From contig NZ_VTUU01000011.1 in the NCBI RefSeq assembly GCF_008370345.1, forward strand, positions 27,946-91,945: 64,000 nt of DNA, given 5' to 3'. Shown here piece by piece: positions 36,099 to 45,403 of this stretch. The translations under genes and the position numbers were made by a program. How positions within the stretch are numbered: position 1 is the first letter of the stretch; every line of letters begins with the position of its first letter. Under the pieces are notes generated by a model. The model was given only the letters and a program-made list of their open reading frames with translations. It was not told the origin of the DNA and ran no database searches. Origin of the DNA: Marinobacter salinexigens. GTDB taxonomy: Bacteria; Pseudomonadota; Gammaproteobacteria; Pseudomonadales; Oleiphilaceae.

Positions 36099-37742
36099 TT
36101 ATCGCAGTTTCGTCTCTCGGAGTTTGAGCATGAATTCCGGTGCGTCAAAGGAGTCCGCTGTGACGTGTGGCCAGTATCGGTCGAAAACGGCATGTCCTGT
36201 TTCGCCTGCCAGCAGCTCACCAGGCTCCAGGAAATGGAACAGGTCAAGGTAACTGTGGACTTCCGTTTTGGATACCCTGCGGATGATGTGTTCCGGACCG
36301 AGTTCGGAGGTGTGCCTGAGGCCAGACGCTTCCAACAGATGCTTGAGGGCATCAAGGGTATTCTTGTGGAAGTTGTAGACACGTTGGCTCTTGAGCTCCA
36401 CATCCAGCTTTTCACCCCGGCGCGGGTCTTGCGTGGCCACGCCGCTCGGGCAGTGGCCGGTGTGGCAGCTCAGGGCCTGAATGCAGCCCAGGGAGAACAT
36501 GTAGCCCCTGGCTGAGTTGCACCAGTCTGCGCCCAGGGCGAGCGTTCTGGCAATGTTGAAGGCTGAGGTGATCTTGCCCGCAGCGCCAATGGCGATATCT
36601 TCCCGAAGGTTGGTGCCAACCAGGGTGTTGTGCACCAGTAGCAGCGCTTCGGTCATTGGGGTGCCCAGCCGGTTGATGAATTCAAGTGGCGCTGCACCTG
36701 TGCCGCCTTCGCCACCATCCACCACGATAAAGTCCGGCTTACGTCCGGTTTCGAGCATGGCTTTTACAATGGCAAACCATTCCCACGGGTGGCCAATGGC
36801 CAGCTTGAAGCCGACGGGCTTGCCCCCTGACAGCTCCCGCAGGTGATCAATGAATTCAAGCAATTCAACGGGGTTGGAAAACGCGGAATGGCTGGACGGA
36901 GAAACGCAGTCCTCTCCGATGGAGACACCCCGGGCTTCTGCGATTTCTGCGGTTACCTTGGCTCCGGGCAGGATGCCCCCATGGCCAGGTTTAGCACCCT
37001 GAGATAGTTTGACCTCTATCATTTTGACCTGATCAAGATTGGCGTTCTCCCTGAACATGTCGGCATTGAATGTACCGTCCTTGTTGCGGCAGCCGAAATA
37101 TCCGGAGCCAATCTCCCATACCAGGTCGCCCCCTGGCTGCTTGTGGTAGCGAGAGATAGAGCCTTCGCCAGTGTCGTGGTAGAAGCCGCCCATCCGCGCG
37201 CCTGTGTTCAGGCTTTTTATGGCGTTTGCTGAAAGCGCGCCAAAACTCATGGCGGAGATGTTAAAAACGCTTGCGCTATAAGGCTTTGCGCACTGTTTTC
37301 CGATCACAACGCGGAAGTCGCTTTCGGTGATTGTGTTGGGAGTCATTGAGTGATTGATCCACTCAAAGCCTTCTTCGTACATGCTCAGTTGTGAGCCAAA
37401 AGGGCGCTTGTCCAGGACGTTTTTGGCGCGCTGGTAAACGATGGCTCGTTGTTCCCTGGAGAAGGGGCGCTCCTCAGTATCAGACTGGATAAAGTACTGC
37501 CGTATCTCCGGTCCGAAGGATTCAAGCAGGTAGCGAATGTGGGCCACAATCGGGTAGTTACGGCTTACGGTGTGCTTGCGTTGCCGCAGGTCGTAGATCC
37601 CCAGGGCGGAGAGTGCGCCAAAGATGATGGGGAAAATGGCCCCTGCGCCTACTGAAATGCTGATGATCAGGGAAAGAATAAATCCAGCGAGGCTGAGAAC
37701 AAAAACGGTGTAGCGAAGGGGGAACGTGGTCGTTTTCTCCAT
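36099..37742 (-). CDS. FMN-binding glutamate synthase family protein
   Basis: 547 residues. Two N-terminal membrane helices (about 9-55, FVLSLAGFILSLIISISVGA and following) anchor a large glutamate-synthase-like TIM barrel with ISAMSFGALSANAIKSLN, GSGYFGCRNKDG, GAKPGHGGILPGAKV and a VDGGEGGTGAAP phosphate-binding loop for FMN. A cysteine cluster (LGCIQALSCHTGHCPSGVATQ) matches the 3Fe-4S site of glutamate synthase. There is no glutaminase domain, so the reaction is unknown. ATG at 37742 has AGAGGA at 37748-37753; an earlier in-frame start at 37802 adds 20 unlike residues. Confidence 0.9.
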   Translation of the reverse strand: MEKTTTFPLRYTVFVLSLAGFILSLIISISVGAGAIFPIIFGALSALGIYDLRQRKHTVSRNYPIVAHIRYLLESFGPEIRQYFIQSDTEERPFSREQRAIVYQRAKNVLDKRPFGSQLSMYEEGFEWINHSMTPNTITESDFRVVIGKQCAKPYSASVFNISAMSFGALSANAIKSLNTGARMGGFYHDTGEGSISRYHKQPGGDLVWEIGSGYFGCRNKDGTFNADMFRENANLDQVKMIEVKLSQGAKPGHGGILPGAKVTAEIAEARGVSIGEDCVSPSSHSAFSNPVELLEFIDHLRELSGGKPVGFKLAIGHPWEWFAIVKAMLETGRKPDFIVVDGGEGGTGAAPLEFINRLGTPMTEALLLVHNTLVGTNLREDIAIGAAGKITSAFNIARTLALGADWCNSARGYMFSLGCIQALSCHTGHCPSGVATQDPRRGEKLDVELKSQRVYNFHKNTLDALKHLLEASGLRHTSELGPEHIIRRVSKTEVHSYLDLFHFLEPGELLAGETGHAVFDRYWPHVTADSFDAPEFMLKLRETKLR

Positions 37743-37991
37743 GGAATCCTCTGTAAGTCCATAACGCACGTGGGTGTCTGGTTGGGCACAGTATATCGTC
37801 AATGTCAGGTTTCTGTTGCCGGTCGCTGTGTTAACTGCCTTTTAGGGATGAAATGTTGGTCTATGTTTAGAGGTGAGCGCATAGTCGGAGTTCGTTTTTG
37901 ATGTTTTGAGCTCAAAGCATTACCATGGACGGTTTGTAACGTTTGAATTCCGATTCTGAAAAGATTCATCCAATATCAGGAGGCGCCAAAC

Positions 37992-39581
37992 GTGGGCGAG
38001 GTAGTAAAAGACGAATTTCAGACGGATTACGTCGCGGGCCAGGATAATATCAATCCTTTTGGCCTCGACCTTCACGCACCGGTATTCCCGATAACGGCGA
38101 TACTGGTTGTTCTTTTCGTGGTGGGCACGCTGATTTTCCCTGAGCAAGCGAAATCGATGCTGGATGGGGCCAAGTGGGACATTATCGCGACATTTGACTG
38201 GTTCTTTCTGATCAGTGCGAACATCTTTGTGGTTGTATGCCTGGCGTTGATCTTCCTGCCGGTTGGCAAGATCCGGCTTGGTGGTATGGATGCCAAGCCT
38301 GAGTTTTCCACCATGTCCTGGTTTGCCATGCTGTTCGCAGCGGGGATGGGGATCGGCCTTATGTTCTGGGCGGTGGCTGAGCCGACGGCCTATTACACCG
38401 GTTGGTACGAAACGCCGTTCAACGTTGAAGCAAAGACGCCGGCGGCCGCTGATCTGGCAATGGGTGCAACCATGTACCACTGGGGCCTGCACCCGTGGGC
38501 GATTTACGCGGTGGTGGCGCTCTCCCTGGCGTTCTTCGCGTTCAACAAGAACATGCCTTTAACCATTCGCTCTGCATTCTTCCCGCTGTTGCGGGATAAG
38601 GTCTGGGGCTGGCCTGGTCACATCATTGATGTGCTGGCCGTTGTGGCCACCATCTTTGGTCTTGCTACCTCTCTTGGCTTTGGTGCGCAACAGGCAGCTT
38701 CCGGTCTGAACTATCTGTTCGATGTGGGTGCCGGAACCAATATCCAGATGGGTATCATCGTCGGTGTTACGGCTGTTGCCCTCGTGTCTGTCCTGCGTGG
38801 ACTGGATGGCGGCGTCAAGGTACTCAGTAATATCAATATGGGGCTTGCCGCGCTGTTGTTGTTCTTCATTATCTTTGCCGGCCCAACGATGTCGATCCTG
38901 GAAACCATCTGGATGACGTCATCGAGCTATGTGGCGAACGTTCTGCCTCTGAGCAACCCGTTCGGCCGGGAAGACGAAGCCTGGTTCCAGGGCTGGACTG
39001 TCTTCTACTGGGCCTGGTGGATTTCCTGGTCACCGTTTGTAGGCATGTTTATCGCCCGGGTTTCCCGCGGTCGTACTGTTCGTGAATTCATTACTGCTGT
39101 TCTGATCATCCCGACGGTGATCACCATGGTGTGGATGAGTTCTTTTGGTGGTACCGCTCTTGAGCAGATCATGGATGGTATTGGTGCGCTGGCCAAAGAT
39201 GGCCTGACCGATGTACCTCTGGCGATGTTCCAGATGTTTGAGAACCTGCCGCTGACTGGAGTGATTTCGTTCGTCGGTATCATTCTTGTTCTGGTGTTCT
39301 TTGTAACCTCATCGGACTCAGGTTCTCTTGTGATTGATAGCATCACTGCCGGTGGTAAGACCGACGCGCCGACTGCACAGCGTGTGTTCTGGGTGGTTAT
39401 GGAAGGTTGTATCGCTGCAGCACTGATCTTCGGTGGTGGTGCCGATGCTCTCGGGGCTATCCAGGCGACTGCGATCAGTGCCGGTCTGCCATTCACCGGC
39501 ATCCTGTTGGTTATGACCTGGGGATTGCTGAAGGGGCTGACCCACGAGCGCAAGCTTTTGATGGCTCGGGGCGAACTGTGA
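37992..39581 (+). CDS. BCCT family betaine/choline/carnitine transporter
   Basis: 529 residues, 12 membrane helices. Family hallmarks are GMGIGLMFWAVAEPTAYY (TM3 region), the tryptophan-rich FYWAWWISWSPFVGMFIARVS with RGRTVREF (TM8), and FFVTSSDSGSLVIDSI. BCCT carriers take up glycine betaine or related quaternary amines, mostly sodium-coupled, as compatible solutes. The start is GTG at 37992 with AGGAGG at 37977-37982. The gene stands alone, with a terminator at 39596-39627. Confidence 0.94.
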   Translation: MGEVVKDEFQTDYVAGQDNINPFGLDLHAPVFPITAILVVLFVVGTLIFPEQAKSMLDGAKWDIIATFDWFFLISANIFVVVCLALIFLPVGKIRLGGMDAKPEFSTMSWFAMLFAAGMGIGLMFWAVAEPTAYYTGWYETPFNVEAKTPAAADLAMGATMYHWGLHPWAIYAVVALSLAFFAFNKNMPLTIRSAFFPLLRDKVWGWPGHIIDVLAVVATIFGLATSLGFGAQQAASGLNYLFDVGAGTNIQMGIIVGVTAVALVSVLRGLDGGVKVLSNINMGLAALLLFFIIFAGPTMSILETIWMTSSSYVANVLPLSNPFGREDEAWFQGWTVFYWAWWISWSPFVGMFIARVSRGRTVREFITAVLIIPTVITMVWMSSFGGTALEQIMDGIGALAKDGLTDVPLAMFQMFENLPLTGVISFVGIILVLVFFVTSSDSGSLVIDSITAGGKTDAPTAQRVFWVVMEGCIAAALIFGGGADALGAIQATAISAGLPFTGILLVMTWGLLKGLTHERKLLMARGEL

Positions 39582-39595
39582 TTTGCTTGTGAGAT

Positions 39596-39627
39596 AAAAA
39601 AACCGGGGCTCTTGCTCCGGTTTTTTT
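39596..39627. terminator. Terminator after the BCCT gene
   Basis: AAAAACCGGGGC / GCTCCGGTTTTT with one G-U pair and TCTT loop, followed by T; A-run on the other side, so it may also serve the minus-strand ATP-grasp gene. Confidence 0.88.
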
Positions 39628-39672
39628 ATGCCGTTTGAACGCGCCAAGTTTAGTGGCTGGAGTGCGTAGTGG

Positions 39673-40620
39673 CTAGAGCGCGGCGAATTGCTCCATTGCA
39701 AAACGTGCCCGTTCCTGCGGCGTAAAGTGGGGGCGCTTCAACGCTTCAATGCTGCGGAGCCGGGGAAGCAAACCGCGGCCGTTGGCCATCTGTATGGCAA
39801 GCCCGGGCCGGGCATTCAGTTCCAGTAACATCGGGCCCTGGTGGGCGTCGACAACCAGATCAACACCCATATACCCCAAACCGGTTGCCTCGAAGCAACG
39901 GGACGCCATCTCCAGCATTTCCTGCCAGGCATCAATGGCAATATTCTCAAGAGCGTGACCGGTATCCGGATGGAGGGTAACGGGGCGGTTAAACTGGACG
40001 GCATTCAGGCTACGCCCCGAGCCGATATCGAGCCCTACGCCCACCGCTCCCTGGTGAAGGTTTGCCTTCCCGTCAGAGGCTTTAGTCGCCAGTCGCAGCA
40101 TGGCCATGACGGGATACCCCTGAAAAACCACGATTCGGATATCGGGTACGCCCTGATAGGAATACTGAGCCAGGGCCGGGTCTGACTGGACCAGGCTTTC
40201 CACAATAGCTACATCCGGGGTTCCTGCGAGGGAGTACAGGCCTGCAAGAATGTTTGTGAGGTGGCGTTGCAGGTACCCCGAGTCGACACGGGCACCCGAT
40301 GCCTTGATGTACTCATCGCCGTCACGGCCGGTAATGACCGTGATGCCTTTGCCACCGGAGCCTTTGGCCGGCTTGATCGCAAATCCGCCCAGGTCTTCAG
40401 CCATCTCCCGGAAGTGAGAAATCTCATGCTGTTGGCGAACAACCTGCAAAAGCTTTGGCGTTCTGACGCCGTATTCAGCCACCACCAGCTTGGTTTTGAG
40501 CTTGTTGTCCACCAGCGGGTATGAGGACCGGTCGTTGTACCGGGCAATATAATCTACATTGCGCCGGTTCATATTCAGCATGCCAAGGCGGTTAAGCCGG
40601 CGTGGAGAAATCCAGTCCAT
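39673..40620 (-). CDS. Alpha-L-glutamate ligase-like ATP-grasp protein
   Basis: 315 residues with an ATP-grasp fold of the RimK-like branch: GGFAIKPAKGSGGKGITVITG is the ATP-binding glycine loop, and LGYMGVDLVVDAHQGPMLLELNARPGLAIQ ends in the ELNARPG metal-binding motif. Such ligases join amino acids to peptide or protein carboxyls. It is the last gene of a three-gene minus-strand set with an inactive transglutaminase membrane protein (1 base gap) and a retropepsin-like lipoprotein. Comparative genomics has proposed that these act together in peptide tagging or modification; the target is unknown. Confidence 0.9.
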   Translation of the reverse strand: MDWISPRRLNRLGMLNMNRRNVDYIARYNDRSSYPLVDNKLKTKLVVAEYGVRTPKLLQVVRQQHEISHFREMAEDLGGFAIKPAKGSGGKGITVITGRDGDEYIKASGARVDSGYLQRHLTNILAGLYSLAGTPDVAIVESLVQSDPALAQYSYQGVPDIRIVVFQGYPVMAMLRLATKASDGKANLHQGAVGVGLDIGSGRSLNAVQFNRPVTLHPDTGHALENIAIDAWQEMLEMASRCFEATGLGYMGVDLVVDAHQGPMLLELNARPGLAIQMANGRGLLPRLRSIEALKRPHFTPQERARFAMEQFAAL

Positions 40621-40621
40621 A

Positions 40622-42139
40622 TCAGTCGTAGACCTTCATGGGCGTAAAGCGCTTCAGCTCGCTCAGCTTGTAGCCGGTGTACTGGCCCATCAGAAGGATG
40701 AGTCCCAGAACGACCAGATGAAGTTCCGGGAAATTAAAGGTCAGGTGCCCGGCGAGTTGTGAACTCATCAGCAAGTAAGCGCAGATGGCGACAAACAGGC
40801 TGCCTGCACCTTGTACAAGCACCTCGCGCCCGCCTTCTTCTTCCCAGAGAATCGACATCCGTTCGATCGTCCAGGCGATGATGACCATCGGGAAGAAAGT
40901 TACCGTCATACCGGTATTGAATCCCATCTGGTACCCGATGATGCTCATGCCTGCAGTGATGAAAATGACCAGGATGATCAATGCCGAGATCCGGGATACC
41001 AGCAACAGGTTCAGGCTGGACAGATAACCGCGCATCAGGAGTCCGATGGAAACCACTGCCAGGAAGGCGATCAGTCCGGGCACCAGTGTTGTCTGGACGA
41101 AGGCCACTGCGATCAGCACAGGCATGAATGTGCCTGAGGTGCGAATACCGATCACCATCCGCATAAAGGCGACCACGAGGGCTCCCAGAGGGAGCAGGAG
41201 CAGCATGCGGAACATGCTCTGCTCCTCGATGGGAAGCTCGTAGAAACTCAGGAATCCCAGTCCATTGGCTTCAAACTGCATGGTCGCCAACTGCAAGGCG
41301 GGGATTGTCTGCCTTAAAATGGAGAAGCCGACCTCCGAGTTGTCTGCGCCGATGACGTCCAGCAGGGAGCCTGCGCCCTGGCGCCATAGCAGCAAGTCAT
41401 CAGGAACGCCCTGTTCGGCGGTTCTGGGATTGAATGTCAGCCAGCGTTCGCCGTTATAGATTTGCAGAAACTGAGTAAGCTGCTGGCGCCTGCGGGCGTC
41501 TTCCAGCTGCAGGCCGTCTGCTGTCCGGGCTGGGATGCCTGCATGGTTGAGCATATCCTCAAGCAGTTTCAGGTAATTTTCTTCGGCGACCAGAAGGGTG
41601 GTGTTCTGGGTACGGGTGTCCGGCTGCATCAGGCGAATCAGTTCGCGAGTCATGCTTTCCGGAGTGCTGGAACGCTCTGTGGCCTGCGCCAGAATTTCGC
41701 GTACGGCCGTTGCCTGGGGCTCTTCCCAGAATACTTTCCGGGCTTTCGGCGGCCGCGCAGGGCGTGCGGGTTCGGCGGTTGCGTCAGGAATGAACTGGGC
41801 TTTGAAATAGAGCGTCTGGGGTCCGGAGGCATGCCGCTTTGACCACTCCGCACGACGGCTACCGGATTTTTCGATGACAGAGAATCCGTACCCGGGTGAT
41901 GCGGCCTGTTCGCTCAGTACCCGAAAACCTGGCGGGTTCTCTGGAACATTGAGGCTGGCGAGGACGGAGTCATCACGGGCATCGAAATCGACCCGGGCCT
42001 CGACCATCCAGACCGGGCGCTGCTCACCGGTGAGCCAGGGAATCCCCAGCTCCATGTGTCTCCATATGGCGAGGGCGATTCCCGCCGCGATGAGCAGGAA
42101 AACAGCAATATAAAAGGGAAGGCGGGATCGGCTGGTCAC
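40622..42139 (-). CDS. Inactive transglutaminase fused to 7 membrane helices
   Basis: 505 residues. One N-terminal membrane helix (8-26) leads into a periplasmic region of about 290 residues with a transglutaminase-like fold (HAGIPARTADGLQLEDARR and GERWLTFNPRTAEQG) that lacks the cysteine-histidine catalytic pair, then seven helices (about 315-490, RMLLLLPLGALVVAFMRMVIG onwards). Known as inactive-transglutaminase-7TM proteins (PF14400/PF14402). It probably recruits a peptide substrate at the envelope for the partner enzymes. Its ATG overlaps the stop of the retropepsin gene by 4 bases, so the set is co-translated. Confidence 0.9.
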   Translation of the reverse strand: MTSRSRLPFYIAVFLLIAAGIALAIWRHMELGIPWLTGEQRPVWMVEARVDFDARDDSVLASLNVPENPPGFRVLSEQAASPGYGFSVIEKSGSRRAEWSKRHASGPQTLYFKAQFIPDATAEPARPARPPKARKVFWEEPQATAVREILAQATERSSTPESMTRELIRLMQPDTRTQNTTLLVAEENYLKLLEDMLNHAGIPARTADGLQLEDARRRQQLTQFLQIYNGERWLTFNPRTAEQGVPDDLLLWRQGAGSLLDVIGADNSEVGFSILRQTIPALQLATMQFEANGLGFLSFYELPIEEQSMFRMLLLLPLGALVVAFMRMVIGIRTSGTFMPVLIAVAFVQTTLVPGLIAFLAVVSIGLLMRGYLSSLNLLLVSRISALIILVIFITAGMSIIGYQMGFNTGMTVTFFPMVIIAWTIERMSILWEEEGGREVLVQGAGSLFVAICAYLLMSSQLAGHLTFNFPELHLVVLGLILLMGQYTGYKLSELKRFTPMKVYD

Positions 42140-42933
42140 GATTCATCTCGGTTCTTGAGAATGGATTCCGGCAGTTCCGTTGCGAACTCTTTGCCTACGT
42201 CAATCAACATCACATCACGGAGTACGTTACGTCCAATCAGCACTTCGTGGGTGAGGTTGGCCCTGTCTGTCAGGGTGAACTCTGCCACTTGCTCGTGATT
42301 GCCGATGGCGAACTGCAATTCGACCACAACACGCCGTTCCGCTTCATCGGCACTGGCCTGAATCACTTTGACACGACGAGAGATTTCTTTTTCGAGAGTG
42401 ACCAGCTCATCGGTTCCTGGGACCGGAACGTCAAACCTCACCCAGTTGCTCCCGTCTCTTTCAAAGCGGGTGATATTCCTGGCATCCAGCGATGATGTTT
42501 CGGCGCCACTGTCAATCCGGGCGGTGTAGACCTGGTCCGGGTCCGCCATGTAGATCTTCTCCACTTCACCCACGATAACTTTGCCTTTCAGGCGATCCGT
42601 GCGTCCCTTGGCGGAATCGGAGGCCGGGCATGCCCGTTGTGTTGGGATAGGCGGGCAGCTGGGCTTTTCCACCTGGGTACGGATGGCTTCCAGTATGTCC
42701 TGAGTGGAGCTTTCCTGCTGATGCAACATTTGTTCGTGACGCACGGTGGCGTTACCTTCCATGGTCACCAATGTTGCGCGTTGTGCCTGAACCGATGATG
42801 AGAGGCTCTCCATGTTTGACTTGGGAACCATGAAATATCGGTCGGCAGAGCAGCCAGCCATCAAAAGCAGGGCGCCTGAGGCCAGCACAAGCCTGGAAAG
42901 CGAAGCCCCGATCTGAAAATGTTGTAACGCCAT
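42136..42933 (-). CDS. Retropepsin-like (DUF785/RimB-type) lipoprotein protease
   Basis: 265 residues. The start at 42933 gives a lipoprotein signal with lipobox LMAGC (Cys28). A helical linker (40-90) leads to the aspartic-protease domain with RIDSGAETSSLDA (catalytic-type Asp141-Ser-Gly) and the closing LTHEVLIGRNVLRDVMLID. Often labelled ATP-dependent zinc protease, but the fold is retroviral-protease-like and I see no ATPase. Lipidation would place it in the periplasm next to the transglutaminase-like domain of its partner. An in-frame TTG at 42960 is a less likely start. Confidence 0.88.
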   Translation of the reverse strand: MALQHFQIGASLSRLVLASGALLLMAGCSADRYFMVPKSNMESLSSSVQAQRATLVTMEGNATVRHEQMLHQQESSTQDILEAIRTQVEKPSCPPIPTQRACPASDSAKGRTDRLKGKVIVGEVEKIYMADPDQVYTARIDSGAETSSLDARNITRFERDGSNWVRFDVPVPGTDELVTLEKEISRRVKVIQASADEAERRVVVELQFAIGNHEQVAEFTLTDRANLTHEVLIGRNVLRDVMLIDVGKEFATELPESILKNRDES

Positions 42934-43108
42934 GAATAACCCCGGTGCGGCCAGCCGCAAACATCCGGTAAACGGTTGTGGCGGGCTGTGCGCGTGTGAC
43001 TGTATATATTTGGGGCAGGAGTATACAACAACCGACCTGTGTAAAGGCTTTACAGATGGTTAAGGGGGCGCCTGCGCTCGCTTTTTTTTGCCTTCTCCGG
43101 GTAGGTAC

Positions 43109-43498
43109 TTACCGGGACAGCAAATGACCTTCGCCAAGAAGTGTCTCGGAACGAAGGTATTCCTGAATGACAGGTGAGCAGTTCAGGTAAAACAGTAAAA
43201 GCTCCCGTTGTACGTCCTGATCCTGGATGCGGACTGCGAATCCGATCAATTCCCTGATTTCGTCGTCGCTGGCGGAGCGGATATCGCTGGCCTCAAAGCG
43301 CTTGCTATATCGCGTTTTGAGCAGTGATGTCAGGCGTTCGAGATGAAATTCACCGGTATGAGTTATGTGGGGCAGAATACGAAACTGACCACATGCACCG
43401 GCTTCCTGCGAATCAGGCAGGCTATCCCCTCGACTTGGGGCCGCGCCATCCGATTGCAGAAAATCCGCTCCGAGTTTGCGCCAGAGAGTTTTGAGCAT
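43109..43498 (-). CDS. Small protein of unknown function
   Basis: 129 residues, soluble by composition, beginning MLKTLWRKLGADFLQSDG. A low-complexity, serine- and glycine-rich N-terminal third is followed by a regular helical part (FHLERLTSLLKTRYSKRF, IRELIGFAVRIQDQDVQREL, FYLNCSPVIQEYLRSE). I do not recognise a family. Codon use looks like the neighbours. It is separated from the retropepsin gene by 175 bases and is divergent from rmuC, 265 bases away, so it appears to be its own unit. Confidence 0.6.
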   Translation of the reverse strand: MLKTLWRKLGADFLQSDGAAPSRGDSLPDSQEAGACGQFRILPHITHTGEFHLERLTSLLKTRYSKRFEASDIRSASDDEIRELIGFAVRIQDQDVQRELLLFYLNCSPVIQEYLRSETLLGEGHLLSR

Positions 43499-43763
43499 GA
43501 TTGCTTTCCGTTTTTATTCGCCGCTACCTGAGACTATGGCCGTTAAAAAAACGTAATGCGAGCCTGGCGAGGGAACATTTTATCCTTTTAGACGATATCA
43601 CCTGTCGCGTCCACTGGCAGGTTCACTTGTAAAGCCGATTTGCCAAATAGTCGAGCTTCCCGGGGTGACCTGTCATACAGGAGACGGCGTCTTGGGAAAA
43701 AGGTTCCATGGTTGGGGTAGACTGTGTTCTTTATGGGTTTAAGCGGAAACAGGAGTAGGCAAC

Positions 43764-45398
43764 GTGCCTGAAGCAGTCACCGAATTGATGGTTAACCGGC
43801 CGGAACTGATGGCAGGCTGGATGGTTTTTCTGGTGATGATCTCGATCATTCTGACAGGCGTGTGGGTACGCTCGACTACAGAACGCAAACGTATTGCGGC
43901 TGAGTTAGAGCGGCTGGATCAGGAGCGGAGTGAGGCAGAAAACCTTTTGCAGGATGCGCGCCATCGGGAGGCGCTGGGCAGGCAGGAGATGGACCACCAG
44001 GTTAAAGCCGCAGACGATTTGAAATCCCGCCTGGAACGTTTCGAAGCAGACCTCGAACAATGGCGTGATAAAGCCGCTACCCTGGAAAATCGGGTGGCTG
44101 GTCTGGAGTCCGATCTTGAGGGCCGTCGCCATCGTATCTCCGAGCTCGAATCGGAGAGAGCAAAACACCTCCAGAAGACCGACGAGCTGGCGGCGGAGCT
44201 GCATCGGGCCCAGGTGGAGTTGCGGGAGCAGCAGGTCACCCTGGACAAGGAACGGCGCTCAGCGGGTGAAAAACTGGAGCTGCTCGAGCGCAACCGGGAT
44301 GCGCTGAAGCAGGAGTTCGAGAACCTTGCCAACAAGATTTTCGAGCAGAAAAGCGAGCGATTCAGCCAGCAGACCCGGACCAGCCTGGATACCTTGTTGA
44401 ACCCCTTCCGTGACCAGTTGCAGGATTTTCGTAAGCGGGTCGAAGACGTGTATACCACGGAAACCCGTGATCGGCAGGCTCTTCGCAGTGAGATCAAGTC
44501 GCTGCAGGAACTGAACCGCCAGATTACCGAAGAAGCATCGAACCTGACGCGGGCTCTGAAAGGGGACAAGAAAATCCAGGGTAACTGGGGTGAGTTGATC
44601 CTTGAAAGGGTGTTGGAGCGGTCTGGCCTGCGTAAAGGTGTCGAATACGAAACCCAGGGCAGTTACCGGGATAGCGATAACCAGTTGCTGCGGCCTGACG
44701 TGGTGGTTCATTTGCCGGACAGCCGTAACCTGATTATCGACTCGAAAGTATCGCTGCTTGCCTACCAGCAGTGGGTGACCGAAGAGGACGAAACCGTCCG
44801 GGCCGAGGCTCTGAGCCAGCACGTTGATGCCGTCCGGAACCACATCAAGACCTTGAGCGAAAAAGATTACAGTCAGCTTAACGGGTTGCATTCTCCGGAC
44901 TTCGTGCTGCTGTTCATGCCTATCGAACCGGCATTTGTGGCAGCTTTTCAGCAGGACGAGAACCTATTCGCAGAAGCCTTCGAGCGAAAGATTATTGTGG
45001 TGACACCCACAACCCTGCTGGCAACGTTGCGCACTATCGAGAATATCTGGCGCTATGAGCGGCAGAGCCAGAACGCGCGCCGGATCGCCGATCGGGCAGG
45101 TGCTGTGTATGACAAACTCCGGGTTTTTGTGGAAGCGATGGAGCGTCTTGGCGGGCAACTGCACACTGCACAGGGTACTTACGATGCAGCGATGAATACC
45201 CTGACCCGAGGCCGGGGCAATCTGATCTCCCAGGCCAACCGGTTTGTGGAGCTGGGGGTACGGGTTAAGAAAGAACTTCCGAAAGCCATCATGGATCAGG
45301 CCGAGGTGGACTCCGATCAGGAGTCGGAAGACAATCAACAACTGGATCAAGCGGCGCTCAATGATGAGACGGTTGATACCGAGAATCAGCAGGAGTAA
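43764..45398 (+). CDS. rmuC: DNA recombination protein RmuC
   Basis: 544 residues. One N-terminal membrane helix (about 14-35, GWMVFLVMISIILTGVWV) is followed by a long coiled coil (about 40-200) and the RmuC nuclease-like core at 270-450 with KIQGNWGELILERVLERSGL, RPDVVVHLPDSRNLIIDSKV and FVLLFMPIEPAFVAAF. RmuC limits inversions between short repeats; its precise activity is unclear. The start is GTG at 43764 with AGGAG at 43751-43755. An acidic Gln-rich tail closes the protein. The next gene begins 5 bases downstream. Confidence 0.95.
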   Translation: MPEAVTELMVNRPELMAGWMVFLVMISIILTGVWVRSTTERKRIAAELERLDQERSEAENLLQDARHREALGRQEMDHQVKAADDLKSRLERFEADLEQWRDKAATLENRVAGLESDLEGRRHRISELESERAKHLQKTDELAAELHRAQVELREQQVTLDKERRSAGEKLELLERNRDALKQEFENLANKIFEQKSERFSQQTRTSLDTLLNPFRDQLQDFRKRVEDVYTTETRDRQALRSEIKSLQELNRQITEEASNLTRALKGDKKIQGNWGELILERVLERSGLRKGVEYETQGSYRDSDNQLLRPDVVVHLPDSRNLIIDSKVSLLAYQQWVTEEDETVRAEALSQHVDAVRNHIKTLSEKDYSQLNGLHSPDFVLLFMPIEPAFVAAFQQDENLFAEAFERKIIVVTPTTLLATLRTIENIWRYERQSQNARRIADRAGAVYDKLRVFVEAMERLGGQLHTAQGTYDAAMNTLTRGRGNLISQANRFVELGVRVKKELPKAIMDQAEVDSDQESEDNQQLDQAALNDETVDTENQQE

Positions 45399-45403
45399 AC
45401 GCC

